Source of the DNA: Haliscomenobacter hydrossis DSM 1100
Lineage (GTDB): Bacteria; Bacteroidota; Bacteroidia; Chitinophagales; Saprospiraceae
Assembly (NCBI RefSeq): GCF_000212735.1
Contig: NC_015510.1
Location: 8,247,001 to 8,311,000 of the forward strand
Length of the DNA: 64,000 bases
Direction: 5' to 3'
Shown here piece after piece: positions 19,984 through 28,994 of the stretch (its first letter is position 1; each line of letters begins with the position of its first letter). The notes under the pieces are model-generated. The model worked only from the letters and a program-made list of their open reading frames with translations, was not told the origin of the DNA and ran no database searches. The translations under genes and the position numbers were made by a program.

Positions 19984-21276
19984 TTACCCCTTCGGATACT
20001 CCCAAGGCTTCCGATACTCCCTCACCAGCAACTTATTCGCCGCCTTATCCCCCACAATCATGTCCTTCTCATGATCCCATTCAATGGAGCGCCCCAATTT
20101 CGCTGATAAATTCCCCAGCAGCGCCATATTCGTCGCATGCCGACCGCGCTCAATATCCGCAAATGGCCGTTTGCCCGTTGGAATACAAGCCATAAAATCA
20201 TTCCAAACCAGATCGATGTTTTGTTGATCGGGCTGATTCATTTTGGCTTCTTCGCGCAGGATTTCCTTTTTGGTGTCGTTGGGATAAAAAGTCCAACCCC
20301 GCTGCCAACCCATGTGGAAGACCCCTTCCGTGCCGTGAAAATACACCCCCACGTTTTCGCCCTGGCGTTCGGGGTGATTGCTGAGCAAGGTATGTTCCCA
20401 GGTGCAGATGAAGGATTCAAATTCGTACACTGCCCTTTGTTCTTCCGGGGCATTGGCCAGGGAGTTGCGGATGTCCGATTTTTGGGTGGAGTAGATCTTG
20501 CGAGGCATTTTTTCCTCCGTCCACCACAGGATTTGATCAAACCAGTGTGGCCCCCAGTCGCCGATGTTGCCGTTGGCGAATTGGGTGTACTGCCGCCAGC
20601 CACGTGGGTGCATGCCGGGATTGTAGGTACTCAGTGGTGCAGGACCACAGTAGAAATCCCAGTCCATTCCAGCCGGTGGAGCGCTTTCTTCCTCTTTTTT
20701 GCCCATCCCATTGTTGTAATGCACAAAAGCTTTGACGCTGTGAATTTTGCCCGCCTTGCCCGATTTTAAAAACTCCTGACCACTCACGTTGTGGGGCGAA
20801 TAGCGGCGGTGAAAATCGACAATGCAGACTTTTTGGGTATCGCGGGCGGCTTTTTCAATGGCGGAGCCTTCTTTGACCGTATGGGAGATGGGTTTTTCCA
20901 AAAACACGTGTGCCCCACTTTGCATCGCTTCGATGGCGATGAGCGCGTGCCAATGATCGGGGGTGGCGTTGATCACGATGTCGGGTCGCTCGGCTTTGAT
21001 GCACTCGCGGTAATCTTTATAGGTTTTGGGCTGGTCGTTGCACAATTTGTCCACTTCGGCCTTGCATTTTTTGAGCTGGTTTTCATCCACATCGCACAGC
21101 GCGGCTACGGTGACTTGCCCGCTGCGGATGGCTTCGCGGAGGATGTTGAGTCCCCACCAGCCGCTGCCAATCAGTACGGTTTTGTATTTGGCCGGACGGG
21201 AGGGAATCAAATAAGGAGGAGTCAACACGGCAGCCCCGGCCAGGCCTGCTTGTTGAATAAACGATCTGCGATCCAT
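19984..21276 (-). CDS. Gfo/Idh/MocA family oxidoreductase, exported by a Tat-type signal
   Basis: 430 residues. It starts MDRRSFIQQAGLAGAAVLTP, a twin-arginine type signal. The Rossmann domain follows (KTVLIGSGWWGLNILREAI) with the family motif EKP in HVFLEKPISHTV. The second domain has DFHRRYSPHNVSG and WGPHWFDQILWW. Members of this exported group act on sugars or glycans with a tightly bound NAD. Substrate unknown; the neighbourhood of GH3 and GH78 genes points to plant glycan use. Confidence 0.85.
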   Translation of the reverse strand: MDRRSFIQQAGLAGAAVLTPPYLIPSRPAKYKTVLIGSGWWGLNILREAIRSGQVTVAALCDVDENQLKKCKAEVDKLCNDQPKTYKDYRECIKAERPDIVINATPDHWHALIAIEAMQSGAHVFLEKPISHTVKEGSAIEKAARDTQKVCIVDFHRRYSPHNVSGQEFLKSGKAGKIHSVKAFVHYNNGMGKKEEESAPPAGMDWDFYCGPAPLSTYNPGMHPRGWRQYTQFANGNIGDWGPHWFDQILWWTEEKMPRKIYSTQKSDIRNSLANAPEEQRAVYEFESFICTWEHTLLSNHPERQGENVGVYFHGTEGVFHMGWQRGWTFYPNDTKKEILREEAKMNQPDQQNIDLVWNDFMACIPTGKRPFADIERGRHATNMALLGNLSAKLGRSIEWDHEKDMIVGDKAANKLLVREYRKPWEYPKG

Positions 21277-21288
21277 GATTTCGGTTTG

Positions 21289-21450
21289 TTGTAAAAGTTT
21301 AACGCCCGCCTGCGGCGGAAAATGATAAAGATTATTTCACCACAGATTCCACAGATTTCCACAGATTTTTTGATGTGGCAAAAAATCTGTGAAAATCTGT
21401 GGAATCCGTGGTGAAATAAATCCGCTGTAAGCGAGTGCTAAACTTTTACG
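21289..21450. repeat. Nested palindrome, family C (TTTCACCACRGATTC words) with outer GTAAAAGTTTA arms
   Basis: Outer arms GTAAAAGTTTA (from 21289) and TAAACTTTTAC (to 21449) enclose GC-rich GCCTGCGGCGGA/TCCGCTG and an inner stem TTTCACCACAGATTCCACAG (21336 on) paired with CTGTGGAATCCGTGGTGAAA. The inner words recur at 22087-22188. From 21451 to 21629, up to the Hsp20 gene, I see nothing definite. Confidence 0.85.
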
Positions 21451-21629
21451 GTTTGTTTATGTTTCCTGCGAAAAATAGACATAAATCGGGGAATCGCAAA
21501 TTGTCAACACTGTGTCTTTTTGGCGTGTGAATTCAGGAAGGAGTGACATTGTGGCGCAAATCTCAACTTGGAATGAGATTTGAGTGTTTCAATACCGACT
21601 AAATCTTCATAAACCCGAATCCAACAGCT

Positions 21630-22076
21630 ATGATTCTGCAACATTTTAAAGAAGAAAAACTGTATTTTGATGATGAGTTGGTAAAAAATGCCTGGGAATT
21701 GGGCAAGAAGCTAAACCCATTGCCCCTCAGTCCAATGCCAGCCTTAAACATCACTGAACATACCAAAGCATTTGTGATTGAATTGGTGGCACCCGGCCTG
21801 AGCCACGAAGATCTGAATATCCACCTGGTTGACAATATGCTGGTGTTGCGTTATGAAGGCAACAGCAACGCCTTTGAATCGGTGTTGACCCAGCGGCAAT
21901 GGCGGCAAGAGTTTCGGATGCGTCCCTTTATGCGCCAAATTCCGGTACACGCGGAGATGGTGCAGGTGGATCAAATCAACATCAGTTCTGAAAACGGAAT
22001 TATATCCATTCGTTTGCCCAAAATGCCTGAGTTGAGTGGCAAAGTGACTTCGATCATGCCCTTTTCAACGAACTGA
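21630..22076 (+). CDS. Small heat-shock protein, Hsp20/alpha-crystallin family
   Basis: 148 residues. The alpha-crystallin domain spans ~45-140: PALNITEHTKAFVIELVAPG, LNIHLVDNMLVLRYEG, FMRQIPVHAEMVQVDQINIS and the closing NGIISIRLPKM. The usual C-terminal I-x-I/V tail is not obvious. Such proteins hold unfolding proteins in the cytoplasm. The sequence is a divergent member; no heat-shock operator was seen upstream. Confidence 0.82.
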   Translation: MILQHFKEEKLYFDDELVKNAWELGKKLNPLPLSPMPALNITEHTKAFVIELVAPGLSHEDLNIHLVDNMLVLRYEGNSNAFESVLTQRQWRQEFRMRPFMRQIPVHAEMVQVDQINISSENGIISIRLPKMPELSGKVTSIMPFSTN

Positions 22077-22086
22077 ATAGAGGGTA

Positions 22087-22188
22087 ATTCACCACGGATT
22101 CGCACAGATTTATTTCACCACGGATTCGCACGGATTCGCACAGATTATGAAAAAAATCACTGTTAATCTGAGCGAATCTGTGGTGAAT
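22087..22188. repeat. Palindromic repeat, family C
   Basis: ATTCACCACGGATTCGCACAGATT occurs as two tandem left units (22088 and 22114 on) and pairs with AATCTGAGCGAATCTGTGGTGAAT at 22163-22188. Same words as the element at 21336-21420. Located between two convergent genes. Confidence 0.85.
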
Positions 22189-22209
22189 AAGTGGAGCAAG
22201 GTCGTCTTT

Positions 22210-23883
22210 TTATTCCTGAAACTGTGGTAAATCAAAGAAAAAAGTAGCTCCGTGCCCTAGCTGACTGTTGACGCCAATTTTCCCACCCATTGCTTCCACA
22301 AAATCGCGACTGATGGCCAGACCCAGGCCTGTTCCCGTTGACTTGCTCCCGGGGGCTTTGACGTATTTTTCAAAAATCTTTTCCTGAAATTCGGGAGCAA
22401 TTCCCGGCCCTTGATCTTGGATGCTGAACAATACTTGTTGGCCTTGACTTTCGATAGAAACGGTCAAACGATCACTTTCCGAAGCATGCCGGATGGCATT
22501 GGAAAGCAAGTTGATCAATACCCAAATGGTTTTTTCGGGATCACACCACACTTTGGGTAGGTTGGGGGCAAACTGCGTACTGAGCTGCAATTTTTTCTCC
22601 TGCGTTTGTGGGAACAAGGCTTGTAATGCCGTACCGACCAACTCGGAAGGGTCAATGGCTTCTAGCTTGATGTCGATTTTTCCCGTTTCCAGTTGCGTCA
22701 TGTTCAGCAGCTCGCTGGTGATGCGCAGCAGGCGGTCGCTGTCGTATTTGATGTCTTGCAACAATTGCAGTTGGTCGGAATTGAGTGCTCCGGTTTTGGG
22801 GTTTTCCAGCAGTTGCAGGCCCAGTTTGATGCCCGAAATGGGTGTTTTGAGTTCGTGTGAAATGGTGGCTAGAAAGTTGGTTTTGGCCACGTCTTTTTCC
22901 AAAAAAGTCGTGATGTTTTTTAGTACAAAAACGATCCCCGGCTCTTCATCAACCTGGATTTTGTAGGAATCCAATAAAAAGTAATTCTCCCGATTGTCCA
23001 TCACAATTTTGAAAGGCGAGGTACCGGAGGGGTTTTCCAACATAAATTTCAGGAGGTCATTGCGCTGGGCGAGGGTTGAGGTGGCCTGTCCAATGGTTTC
23101 AGCAGCCTCCAATCCCAACAATTGCAGGGCTTTTTGGTTGGCAAAAAGAACAGTGCCGTGTTTGTCCACGCCGATGCTGGCGTCATCCAGGCTGTTGATG
23201 ACCGCTTCGGCGCGTTTTTTTTCAAACATCAATTGGGCCACATTGCTGTTTTCGTATTCATCCAGCTTGCTGGCCATCTGGTTGATGGCCCCAGCCAATT
23301 GCCCAAATTCATCAGCAGCATCCATGTGCATGCGAAAGTTGTAATTCTTGCGACTCAGTTCCTGAATGGCTTCGTTGAATTTTTTGATCGGTTCGGCAAT
23401 GAGTCCCGGGAAATTGAGCACAAAGGTGAAGGCGATCAAAAACAAAAAAGCAGCCAGCGTTGAGATGTACAAATTGGCACGTCGGGCGGTACTGATCGCG
23501 ACATCGTTTTTGCGCTGGATGGCCTGCATGTTGATGTGGAGAATGTGAAGGATATTTTTACGCACCGCACTGGCTTGGGTCGAGTCGCGACTAAATTGCT
23601 GAAAAGCTTTGCGCAGCGCCAGGTTGGCTGCTTTTTCGCCCGTTTCCGTAACGTTGTTTTCCTGTTTTTGGAGGTAATCGTCGAATCTGGTGTATTGGCT
23701 GGGTTGAGTATCCAACAAGGTGATCATGGCATGACAATAACTTACACTTTCGTAATTGTCCTTCAAGACTTCCTGGGTATCATTTTTTAAAACCGAAATA
23801 TAATACGTGCTGACCCCACTGATCAGCAAGAGGAGCAGGAATAAAAAAGTGGAACCTAGGGCTATTTTCCTTTGCAAGGTCAT
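22210..23883 (-). CDS. Membrane sensor histidine kinase of the kdp locus (HAMP-PAS-HisKA-HATPase)
   Basis: 557 residues from ATG 23883 (MTLQRKIALGSTFLFLLLLL). A periplasmic four-helix-like sensor region lies between two membrane helices (second: NLYISTLAAFLFLIAFTFVL). A HAMP segment, a PAS domain (AVINSLDDASIGVDKHGTVL), the His box FLATISHELKTPISGIKLGL, and the ATPase boxes NLLSNAIRHA, QDQGPGI and GTGLGLAISRDFVEAMGGKI follow. It begins 19 bases after the KdpD-module gene ends. In E. coli KdpD these kinase parts are fused to the KdpD module; here they are a separate protein with its own sensor region. Confidence 0.85.
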   Translation of the reverse strand: MTLQRKIALGSTFLFLLLLLISGVSTYYISVLKNDTQEVLKDNYESVSYCHAMITLLDTQPSQYTRFDDYLQKQENNVTETGEKAANLALRKAFQQFSRDSTQASAVRKNILHILHINMQAIQRKNDVAISTARRANLYISTLAAFLFLIAFTFVLNFPGLIAEPIKKFNEAIQELSRKNYNFRMHMDAADEFGQLAGAINQMASKLDEYENSNVAQLMFEKKRAEAVINSLDDASIGVDKHGTVLFANQKALQLLGLEAAETIGQATSTLAQRNDLLKFMLENPSGTSPFKIVMDNRENYFLLDSYKIQVDEEPGIVFVLKNITTFLEKDVAKTNFLATISHELKTPISGIKLGLQLLENPKTGALNSDQLQLLQDIKYDSDRLLRITSELLNMTQLETGKIDIKLEAIDPSELVGTALQALFPQTQEKKLQLSTQFAPNLPKVWCDPEKTIWVLINLLSNAIRHASESDRLTVSIESQGQQVLFSIQDQGPGIAPEFQEKIFEKYVKAPGSKSTGTGLGLAISRDFVEAMGGKIGVNSQLGHGATFFFDLPQFQE

Positions 23884-23902
23884 GGTTACCGTATTTAAAG
23901 AA

Positions 23903-25096
23903 CTAGGACAAAATGACCACATCTACCTCATTTTCCTTCAAGGCGCGCAACAATTGGTTAAAGATACCCGTATGCAGCACAATTTGCCAAAAACTCAGGT
24001 GGGGTTTGCCGATGCAGATGGTGGTGATTTGTTTTTCTTTTACCACTTCCAGTATAGCGTTTCCAATGTCAGGCACGGACACATTGATGAGTTTGAGGGG
24101 AATGGCTACTGGAACCAGCCATTTGCTGAGGCGATTTGCAGCCTGGGCTTGCAGCACTTCGGCACCTAGTTCTACTGCCAACTGAAAATTGTTGATGAGG
24201 TGTCGTTGTTTGTCCAAGGGAATTTTATCCAGGCTTTCATTGGGGGTCTGCACGTACAGCACGTACCATTTGCTTTGGTAATAGCGCGATAAACGGGCAG
24301 TTTTGCGGATGATTTTTCGGGCAGTAGCCTCGTTGCTGCTGATGCAGGCCAAAAAACGCTCGTGCCGACTCTGTACCGTGCGGGGTACTTCTTGCTCTAC
24401 TTTGCGCTCTACCTGGGTGGCCACTTCTTTGAGCGCCAATTCCCGCAATTGCAGAATTTTTTCGGGCTGAAAAAAATTGCGCAGCGCCGTTTCAACTTTA
24501 GCTGGATCGTAAATTTTCCCTTCTTTCAGGCGGGTGATTAAATCTTCAGCGCTCAAGTCGATGTTGACTACTTCATCGGCTTTTTGCAAAAAATCATCGG
24601 GAACCCGCTCTTGCACCTGTACTCCCGTAATGCGCTGCACTTCGTCGTTGATGCTTTCGATGTGTTGGATGTTGACGGCAGTGATGACGTTGATTCCGGC
24701 TGCGAGTAGTTCCATCACGTCCTGCCAACGTTTGGGGTTTTTGCTACCCGGAATATTCGAATGCGCCAGTTCATCCACTACTACCCAAGTTGGATGCAAG
24801 ACGAGTAAAGCGTTGATGTCCAACTCGCTCATTTTTTTTCCTTTGTAAAAAACCTCGCGCTGGGCAACCATGGGCAACCCTTCCAACAGGGCTTCGGTTT
24901 CTTTGCGTCCATGCGTCACCACCAAACCCAATACGACGTGAATGCCCTGATCGAGCATTTGCCGGGCTTCTTGCAACATGCGGTAGGTTTTTCCCACCCC
25001 GGCACTCATGCCGATGTAGATTTTGAGTTTACCTCGTCCTGCTTGTCGAAGCTGGGCGAGGTAACGGTCTGCGACTTGATTGCGTTCGTTGTCCAT
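23903..25096 (-). CDS. kdpD: KdpD N-terminal sensor module (KdpD domain plus universal stress domain), without kinase
   Basis: 397 residues, equal to the cytosolic N-terminal part of E. coli KdpD. The KdpD domain has a Walker A-like KIYIGMSAGVGKTYRML, the motif GLVVTHGRKET, and VVVDELAHSNIPGSKNPKRW. The UspA-like domain follows (RFLACISSNEATARKIIRKT, TTICIGKPHLSFWQ). The membrane helices and kinase core are absent; a separate histidine kinase gene follows directly. The family senses potassium status and is reported to bind ATP and c-di-AMP in some species. It starts 3 bases after the porin gene, in the same operon. Confidence 0.88.
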   Translation of the reverse strand: MDNERNQVADRYLAQLRQAGRGKLKIYIGMSAGVGKTYRMLQEARQMLDQGIHVVLGLVVTHGRKETEALLEGLPMVAQREVFYKGKKMSELDINALLVLHPTWVVVDELAHSNIPGSKNPKRWQDVMELLAAGINVITAVNIQHIESINDEVQRITGVQVQERVPDDFLQKADEVVNIDLSAEDLITRLKEGKIYDPAKVETALRNFFQPEKILQLRELALKEVATQVERKVEQEVPRTVQSRHERFLACISSNEATARKIIRKTARLSRYYQSKWYVLYVQTPNESLDKIPLDKQRHLINNFQLAVELGAEVLQAQAANRLSKWLVPVAIPLKLINVSVPDIGNAILEVVKEKQITTICIGKPHLSFWQIVLHTGIFNQLLRALKENEVDVVILS

Positions 25097-25099
25097 GGG

Positions 25100-26161
25100 C
25101 TAAAATGAAATCGCCAGCGCACTGGTTAAAAAGGTATTGGACATACTTGCAGTTCCATTGCGGTTGAAGAAATATTCGTCTTTTCCTGACAATGTTCTGC
25201 CCTCAAAGCGCAGGGAAACATTGGATACCGGAGTGTAATCCAGGTTGAGGGAAAATCCCAGGGTTTGGAACCCATTGGCATCGGTACTGATGATCACTTC
25301 GTCTTGGTCTCCGTAGTACTCGACCCGTCCAGCCAAAGTCCAGTGTTCATTGATGTTGTGGCGCAAAATGGCAATCGGTGCAATCCAGGAACTGCCATTT
25401 TGTGTGCCAATGTCCAATCCCGTGATCAGTCCCCATTTGGGCGATAAGGTGAAAATCCCGTAGAAATTGTTGAAAAAACGGGTAACAATCGCCTCTCCAG
25501 CCCGCTCGTCGCCCAAATACGTACTCCAGTTGAGCGTTACGGCGGTGCTGGGTTTGTACGTTACTTGAGTCCCCAGAACGGGCGTTTGGATGCCCGTTGC
25601 CCTGACCATCCGTTGCCAGCCATTGAGCAAAAGTGCAGCAGTATACCATTGACCGTTGGTGGAGTTGTAACTCAAGCGGGCGCCCGTTTCGTAATAGGGG
25701 GAGTTTTCAGCCAGTAAACTTCGGCTCAAGGTCCAACAATCTTTGCCAATGGCGCTTTCAAAACCGATGTGCGAAGGCATCACCCCGGCGTCAAGCCAGA
25801 GGTCTGCTTTTTTTGACAACTTTATCCCCGCATTGGCTTCAAAAATGTTTTGTAACAAAGTTGGTTCTGCTGCCAGGTTGTACTGGGCATAAGTCCCGGT
25901 CATCAGGGCCAGATTGCCGCGTACTCGGTCGGTATGGTAGGCCGCTTTGAGGTAACCCAAATTGAGGGCAAACTCATTGTGGCGGTTGTGGCTGTAAAAA
26001 AATCCCGGACGCTGGTGGTTCGCAGGATTAGCGAAATCGTAGGCATAATACGCCTCGATGTAGGCACTCAATTTGAGTATGGGTGCAGCAGTTGTATCCT
26101 GAGCAAAAGTGGTACTGGCCATGCTTAAAAAAGCCAACAAAAGGACTAACTTGGTTTTCAT
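25100..26161 (-). CDS. Outer-membrane beta-barrel porin of the kdp operon
   Basis: 353 residues with a signal peptide (MKTKLVLLLAFLSMASTTFA). The rest is rich in alternating aromatic strands (FALNLGYLKAAYHTDRVRG, WTLAGRVEYYGDQDEVI, LGFSLNLDYTPVSNVSLRFE) and ends in ALAISF, a beta-barrel terminus. It is the putative porin often found between kdpC and kdpD in Bacteroidota. A role in letting potassium across the outer membrane is inferred from context only. Confidence 0.8.
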   Translation of the reverse strand: MKTKLVLLLAFLSMASTTFAQDTTAAPILKLSAYIEAYYAYDFANPANHQRPGFFYSHNRHNEFALNLGYLKAAYHTDRVRGNLALMTGTYAQYNLAAEPTLLQNIFEANAGIKLSKKADLWLDAGVMPSHIGFESAIGKDCWTLSRSLLAENSPYYETGARLSYNSTNGQWYTAALLLNGWQRMVRATGIQTPVLGTQVTYKPSTAVTLNWSTYLGDERAGEAIVTRFFNNFYGIFTLSPKWGLITGLDIGTQNGSSWIAPIAILRHNINEHWTLAGRVEYYGDQDEVIISTDANGFQTLGFSLNLDYTPVSNVSLRFEGRTLSGKDEYFFNRNGTASMSNTFLTSALAISF

Positions 26162-26169
26162 GGTTTGGA

Positions 26170-26736
26170 TTATTTCAATTGGTCTAGTGCAAGGTTCAAT
26201 GTAAGGACATTTACCTTAGCTGGGCCAAACAAGTCCAATAAAGGTTTTTGCGTATGTTCTTCAATCAGTTGATTCAAACGATCAGCCGGAATATTGCGCA
26301 GCGCAATGATGCGTTGCACTTGAATTTTGGCGGCTTGTGGCGAAACATCTGGGTCCAGGCCACTGCCCGAAGCAGTCACCAATTCACTCGGAATGTCTTG
26401 GATGGCCACTCCGGGGTTGTGTACGGCAAAACTGTCGATGCGTGCTTGCACCAAGGCCAGGTAATCCGGGTTGGAAGGCCCTTTGTTGCTGCCCGCCGAG
26501 CCTGCACCGTTGTAATCTACCGCCGAAGGCCGACCAGAAAAGTAACGATCTTCATTGAAGATTTGCCCTATCAAAGTAGCCCCAACTGGCACACCATCTT
26601 TGTACACCAATTCGGCTTTGCCTTGGGCAGGGCCAATGACCTGTGCGATGCCCCAAATGAGTAAGGGATAAAGCACCGAAACGAGGATCAGGGTCACGAT
26701 GGTGAAACGGATCGCCGGAAAAATATCTTGTTTCAT
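26170..26736 (-). CDS. kdpC: Potassium-transporting ATPase subunit C
   Basis: 188 residues with one N-terminal membrane helix (IRFTIVTLILVSVLYPLLIW). The conserved motifs are YFSGRPSAVDYNGAGSAGSN, VTASGSGLDPDVSPQAAKIQ and QVQRIIALRNIP. KdpC stabilises the KdpA-KdpB complex and raises ATP affinity. It is separated from kdpB by 214 bases containing a nested palindrome, which is unusual because the other kdp genes lie a few bases apart. Confidence 0.93.
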   Translation of the reverse strand: MKQDIFPAIRFTIVTLILVSVLYPLLIWGIAQVIGPAQGKAELVYKDGVPVGATLIGQIFNEDRYFSGRPSAVDYNGAGSAGSNKGPSNPDYLALVQARIDSFAVHNPGVAIQDIPSELVTASGSGLDPDVSPQAAKIQVQRIIALRNIPADRLNQLIEEHTQKPLLDLFGPAKVNVLTLNLALDQLK

Positions 26737-26751
26737 GTTGAATTAAAGTTT

Positions 26752-26937
26752 AAACCCCGAAGGGGTGACACGATTATAGAAAAAAACCAAAGGTGGATAT
26801 TTCCAAAGAGAAACCCCGAAGGGGTGGCATTTTGAGGACTGGCATTGGATAATTTATAATGCCACCCCTTTGGGGTTTCTCTTTGGAAATCATGCCGTGT
26901 TAATTATTGCTATAATCCTGTCACCCCTTCGGGGTTG
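26752..26937. repeat. Nested palindrome (ACCCCGAAGGGGT words) inside the kdp operon
   Basis: Outer arms AAACCCCGAAGGGGTGACA (26752 on) and TGTCACCCCTTCGGGGTT (to 26936), inner arms TTTCCAAAGAGAAACCCCGA... and its complement ending CTCTTTGGAAA near 26888. Each arm also contains the small self-complementary unit ACCCCGAAGGGGT. It lies between kdpB and kdpC, in the transcribed region. Confidence 0.88.
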
Positions 26938-26950
26938 TATTGAAAAATGA

Positions 26951-28984
26951 TTAAAACCAAACCGCCATCAGCAGGTCAATCAATTTGATGCCGATAAAGG
27001 GCAAAATCACGCCGCCCAAACCATACACCAGCAAGTTGCGGCGCAACAAAGCCTCGGCACCAATCGGACGATACGCCACCCCTCGCAAGGCCAGCGGAAT
27101 CAGCATCGGAATGATGATCGCGTTGAAAATTACCGCCGAGATGATGGCACTTTCGGGGCTATTCAAGTGCATGATGTTTAAGAATTGCAGAGCTGGAATA
27201 GAAGCCATGAACAAGGCTGGAACAATAGCGAAGTACTTGGCCACGTCGTTGGCAATGCTGAAGGTGGTCAGCGTACCCCGGGTGATCAGCAATTGTTTGC
27301 CAATTTCAATTACTTCAATCAGTTTGGTCGGATCGTTGTCGAGGTCCACCATGTTTCCGGCCTCTTTGGCGGCCTGGGTACCACTGTTCATGGCCACACC
27401 CACGTCGGCCTGGGCCAGGGCCGGGGCATCATTGGTCCCGTCGCCCATCATGGCTACCAGTTTGCCATCCGCTTGCTCCCGGCGGATGTAGGCCAGTTTG
27501 TCTTCGGGTTTGGCTTCAGCGATGAAGTCGTCAACACCAGATTTTTCGGCAATAAATTTGGCGGTGAGTGGATTGTCTCCCGTCACCATCACGGTTTTTA
27601 CCCCCATGCGCCGCAGGCGTTCAAAACGTTCGCGAATACCGGGTTTGATGATGTCTTGTAATTCGATGACGCCCAATACCTGGCCATTTTGCGCGACGAC
27701 CAAGGGAGTACCCCCATTGTTGGAAATGTCTTTTACCGCTTGAGTAGTATCATCCGGGAATACATTGCCCGCTTGTTGGGCGATGCGTAAAATGGCATCT
27801 TGTGCACCTTTGCGGATGTCGGTTTTGTTGGCCAAAATGACGCCACTGGTACGGGTTTCCGCGGTGAATTTGATCAACTGCGCACCTTCGATAGAAGCAC
27901 TTTTAACCACATTTTCCCCCGCCAATTCCAGAATACTTTTGCCTTCGGGGGTATCGTCGGCTAAGGAACTGAGCACACAAGCCTTGATGAATTCCTGCTC
28001 GTTTATTCCTGGCGCAGGATAAAAACGCGTGGCTTTGCGGTTGCCGATGGTGATGGTCCCGGTTTTGTCGAGCAGCAGCACGTCAATGTCTCCGGCGGTT
28101 TCTACGGCCTTACCTGATTTGGTGATGACGTTGGCCCGCAAGGCACGATCCATTCCCGCTACTCCGATGGCCGATAAGAGTCCACCAATGGTTGTGGGAA
28201 TCAAACAAACAAACAGGGAAACAAAAGCCGCCACGGTGATTGGCGTTCCCGCATAATCTCCAAATGGTTTAAGGGTGACACAGACCATGATAAAAATCAG
28301 GGTAAACCCGGCCAAAAGCACTGTGAGTGCAATCTCATTGGGTGTTTTTTGGCGCGAAGCACCTTCTACCAAGGCGATCATTTTGTCCAAAAACGACTCG
28401 CCGGGCTGGGTCGTGACTTCTACTTTGATTTTGTCTGAGAGTACTTTGGTGCCGCCCGTTACGCTGCTTTTGTCACCGCCTGCTTCCCGAATCACCGGGG
28501 CAGATTCACCCGTGATGGCCGATTCGTCGATGGTGGCTAGACCTTCGATAATTTCTCCGTCCATGGGAATGGTATCTCCTGATTCGCACACGAAGATGTC
28601 GCCTTTTTTGAGCACGGACGAACTCAGTAGTTCTATATTGCCGTTGCGTACAACTTTTGCCGGTGTATCCTCACGGGTTTTGCGCAGCGATTCCGCTTGA
28701 GCCTTTCCTCTCGCTTCGGCAATTGCTTCGGCAAAATTGGCAAACAAGACCGTTAGAAAAAGGACGATAAAAACAATCAAATTATAGGCAAAACTGCCTT
28801 GGCTGCTGTCGCCACTGACCAACGAATAGATGGTCATGATCAACATGATCGCGGTACCTATTTCTACCGTAAACATCACGGGATTGCGGTACAACACCAT
28901 CGGATTGAGTTTGCGAAAAGCTTCAAATAATGCTGGTCGCATCAGCTCCGCAGCAAAGAGTGAAGGATTTTTTTGCTTTGACAT
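26951..28984 (-). CDS. kdpB: Potassium-transporting P-type ATPase subunit B
   Basis: 677 residues, normal length. It has the P-type ATPase motifs TGESAPVI, the phosphorylation site [16 protein letters not shown] (Asp), [20 protein letters not shown] and [20 protein letters not shown]. Seven or so membrane helices are visible. KdpB hydrolyses ATP to drive potassium uptake through KdpA. It starts 10 bases after kdpA ends. Confidence 0.95.
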   Translation of the reverse strand: MSKQKNPSLFAAELMRPALFEAFRKLNPMVLYRNPVMFTVEIGTAIMLIMTIYSLVSGDSSQGSFAYNLIVFIVLFLTVLFANFAEAIAEARGKAQAESLRKTREDTPAKVVRNGNIELLSSSVLKKGDIFVCESGDTIPMDGEIIEGLATIDESAITGESAPVIREAGGDKSSVTGGTKVLSDKIKVEVTTQPGESFLDKMIALVEGASRQKTPNEIALTVLLAGFTLIFIMVCVTLKPFGDYAGTPITVAAFVSLFVCLIPTTIGGLLSAIGVAGMDRALRANVITKSGKAVETAGDIDVLLLDKTGTITIGNRKATRFYPAPGINEQEFIKACVLSSLADDTPEGKSILELAGENVVKSASIEGAQLIKFTAETRTSGVILANKTDIRKGAQDAILRIAQQAGNVFPDDTTQAVKDISNNGGTPLVVAQNGQVLGVIELQDIIKPGIRERFERLRRMGVKTVMVTGDNPLTAKFIAEKSGVDDFIAEAKPEDKLAYIRREQADGKLVAMMGDGTNDAPALAQADVGVAMNSGTQAAKEAGNMVDLDNDPTKLIEVIEIGKQLLITRGTLTTFSIANDVAKYFAIVPALFMASIPALQFLNIMHLNSPESAIISAVIFNAIIIPMLIPLALRGVAYRPIGAEALLRRNLLVYGLGGVILPFIGIKLIDLLMAVWF

Positions 28985-28994
28985 GTTATTTGAC

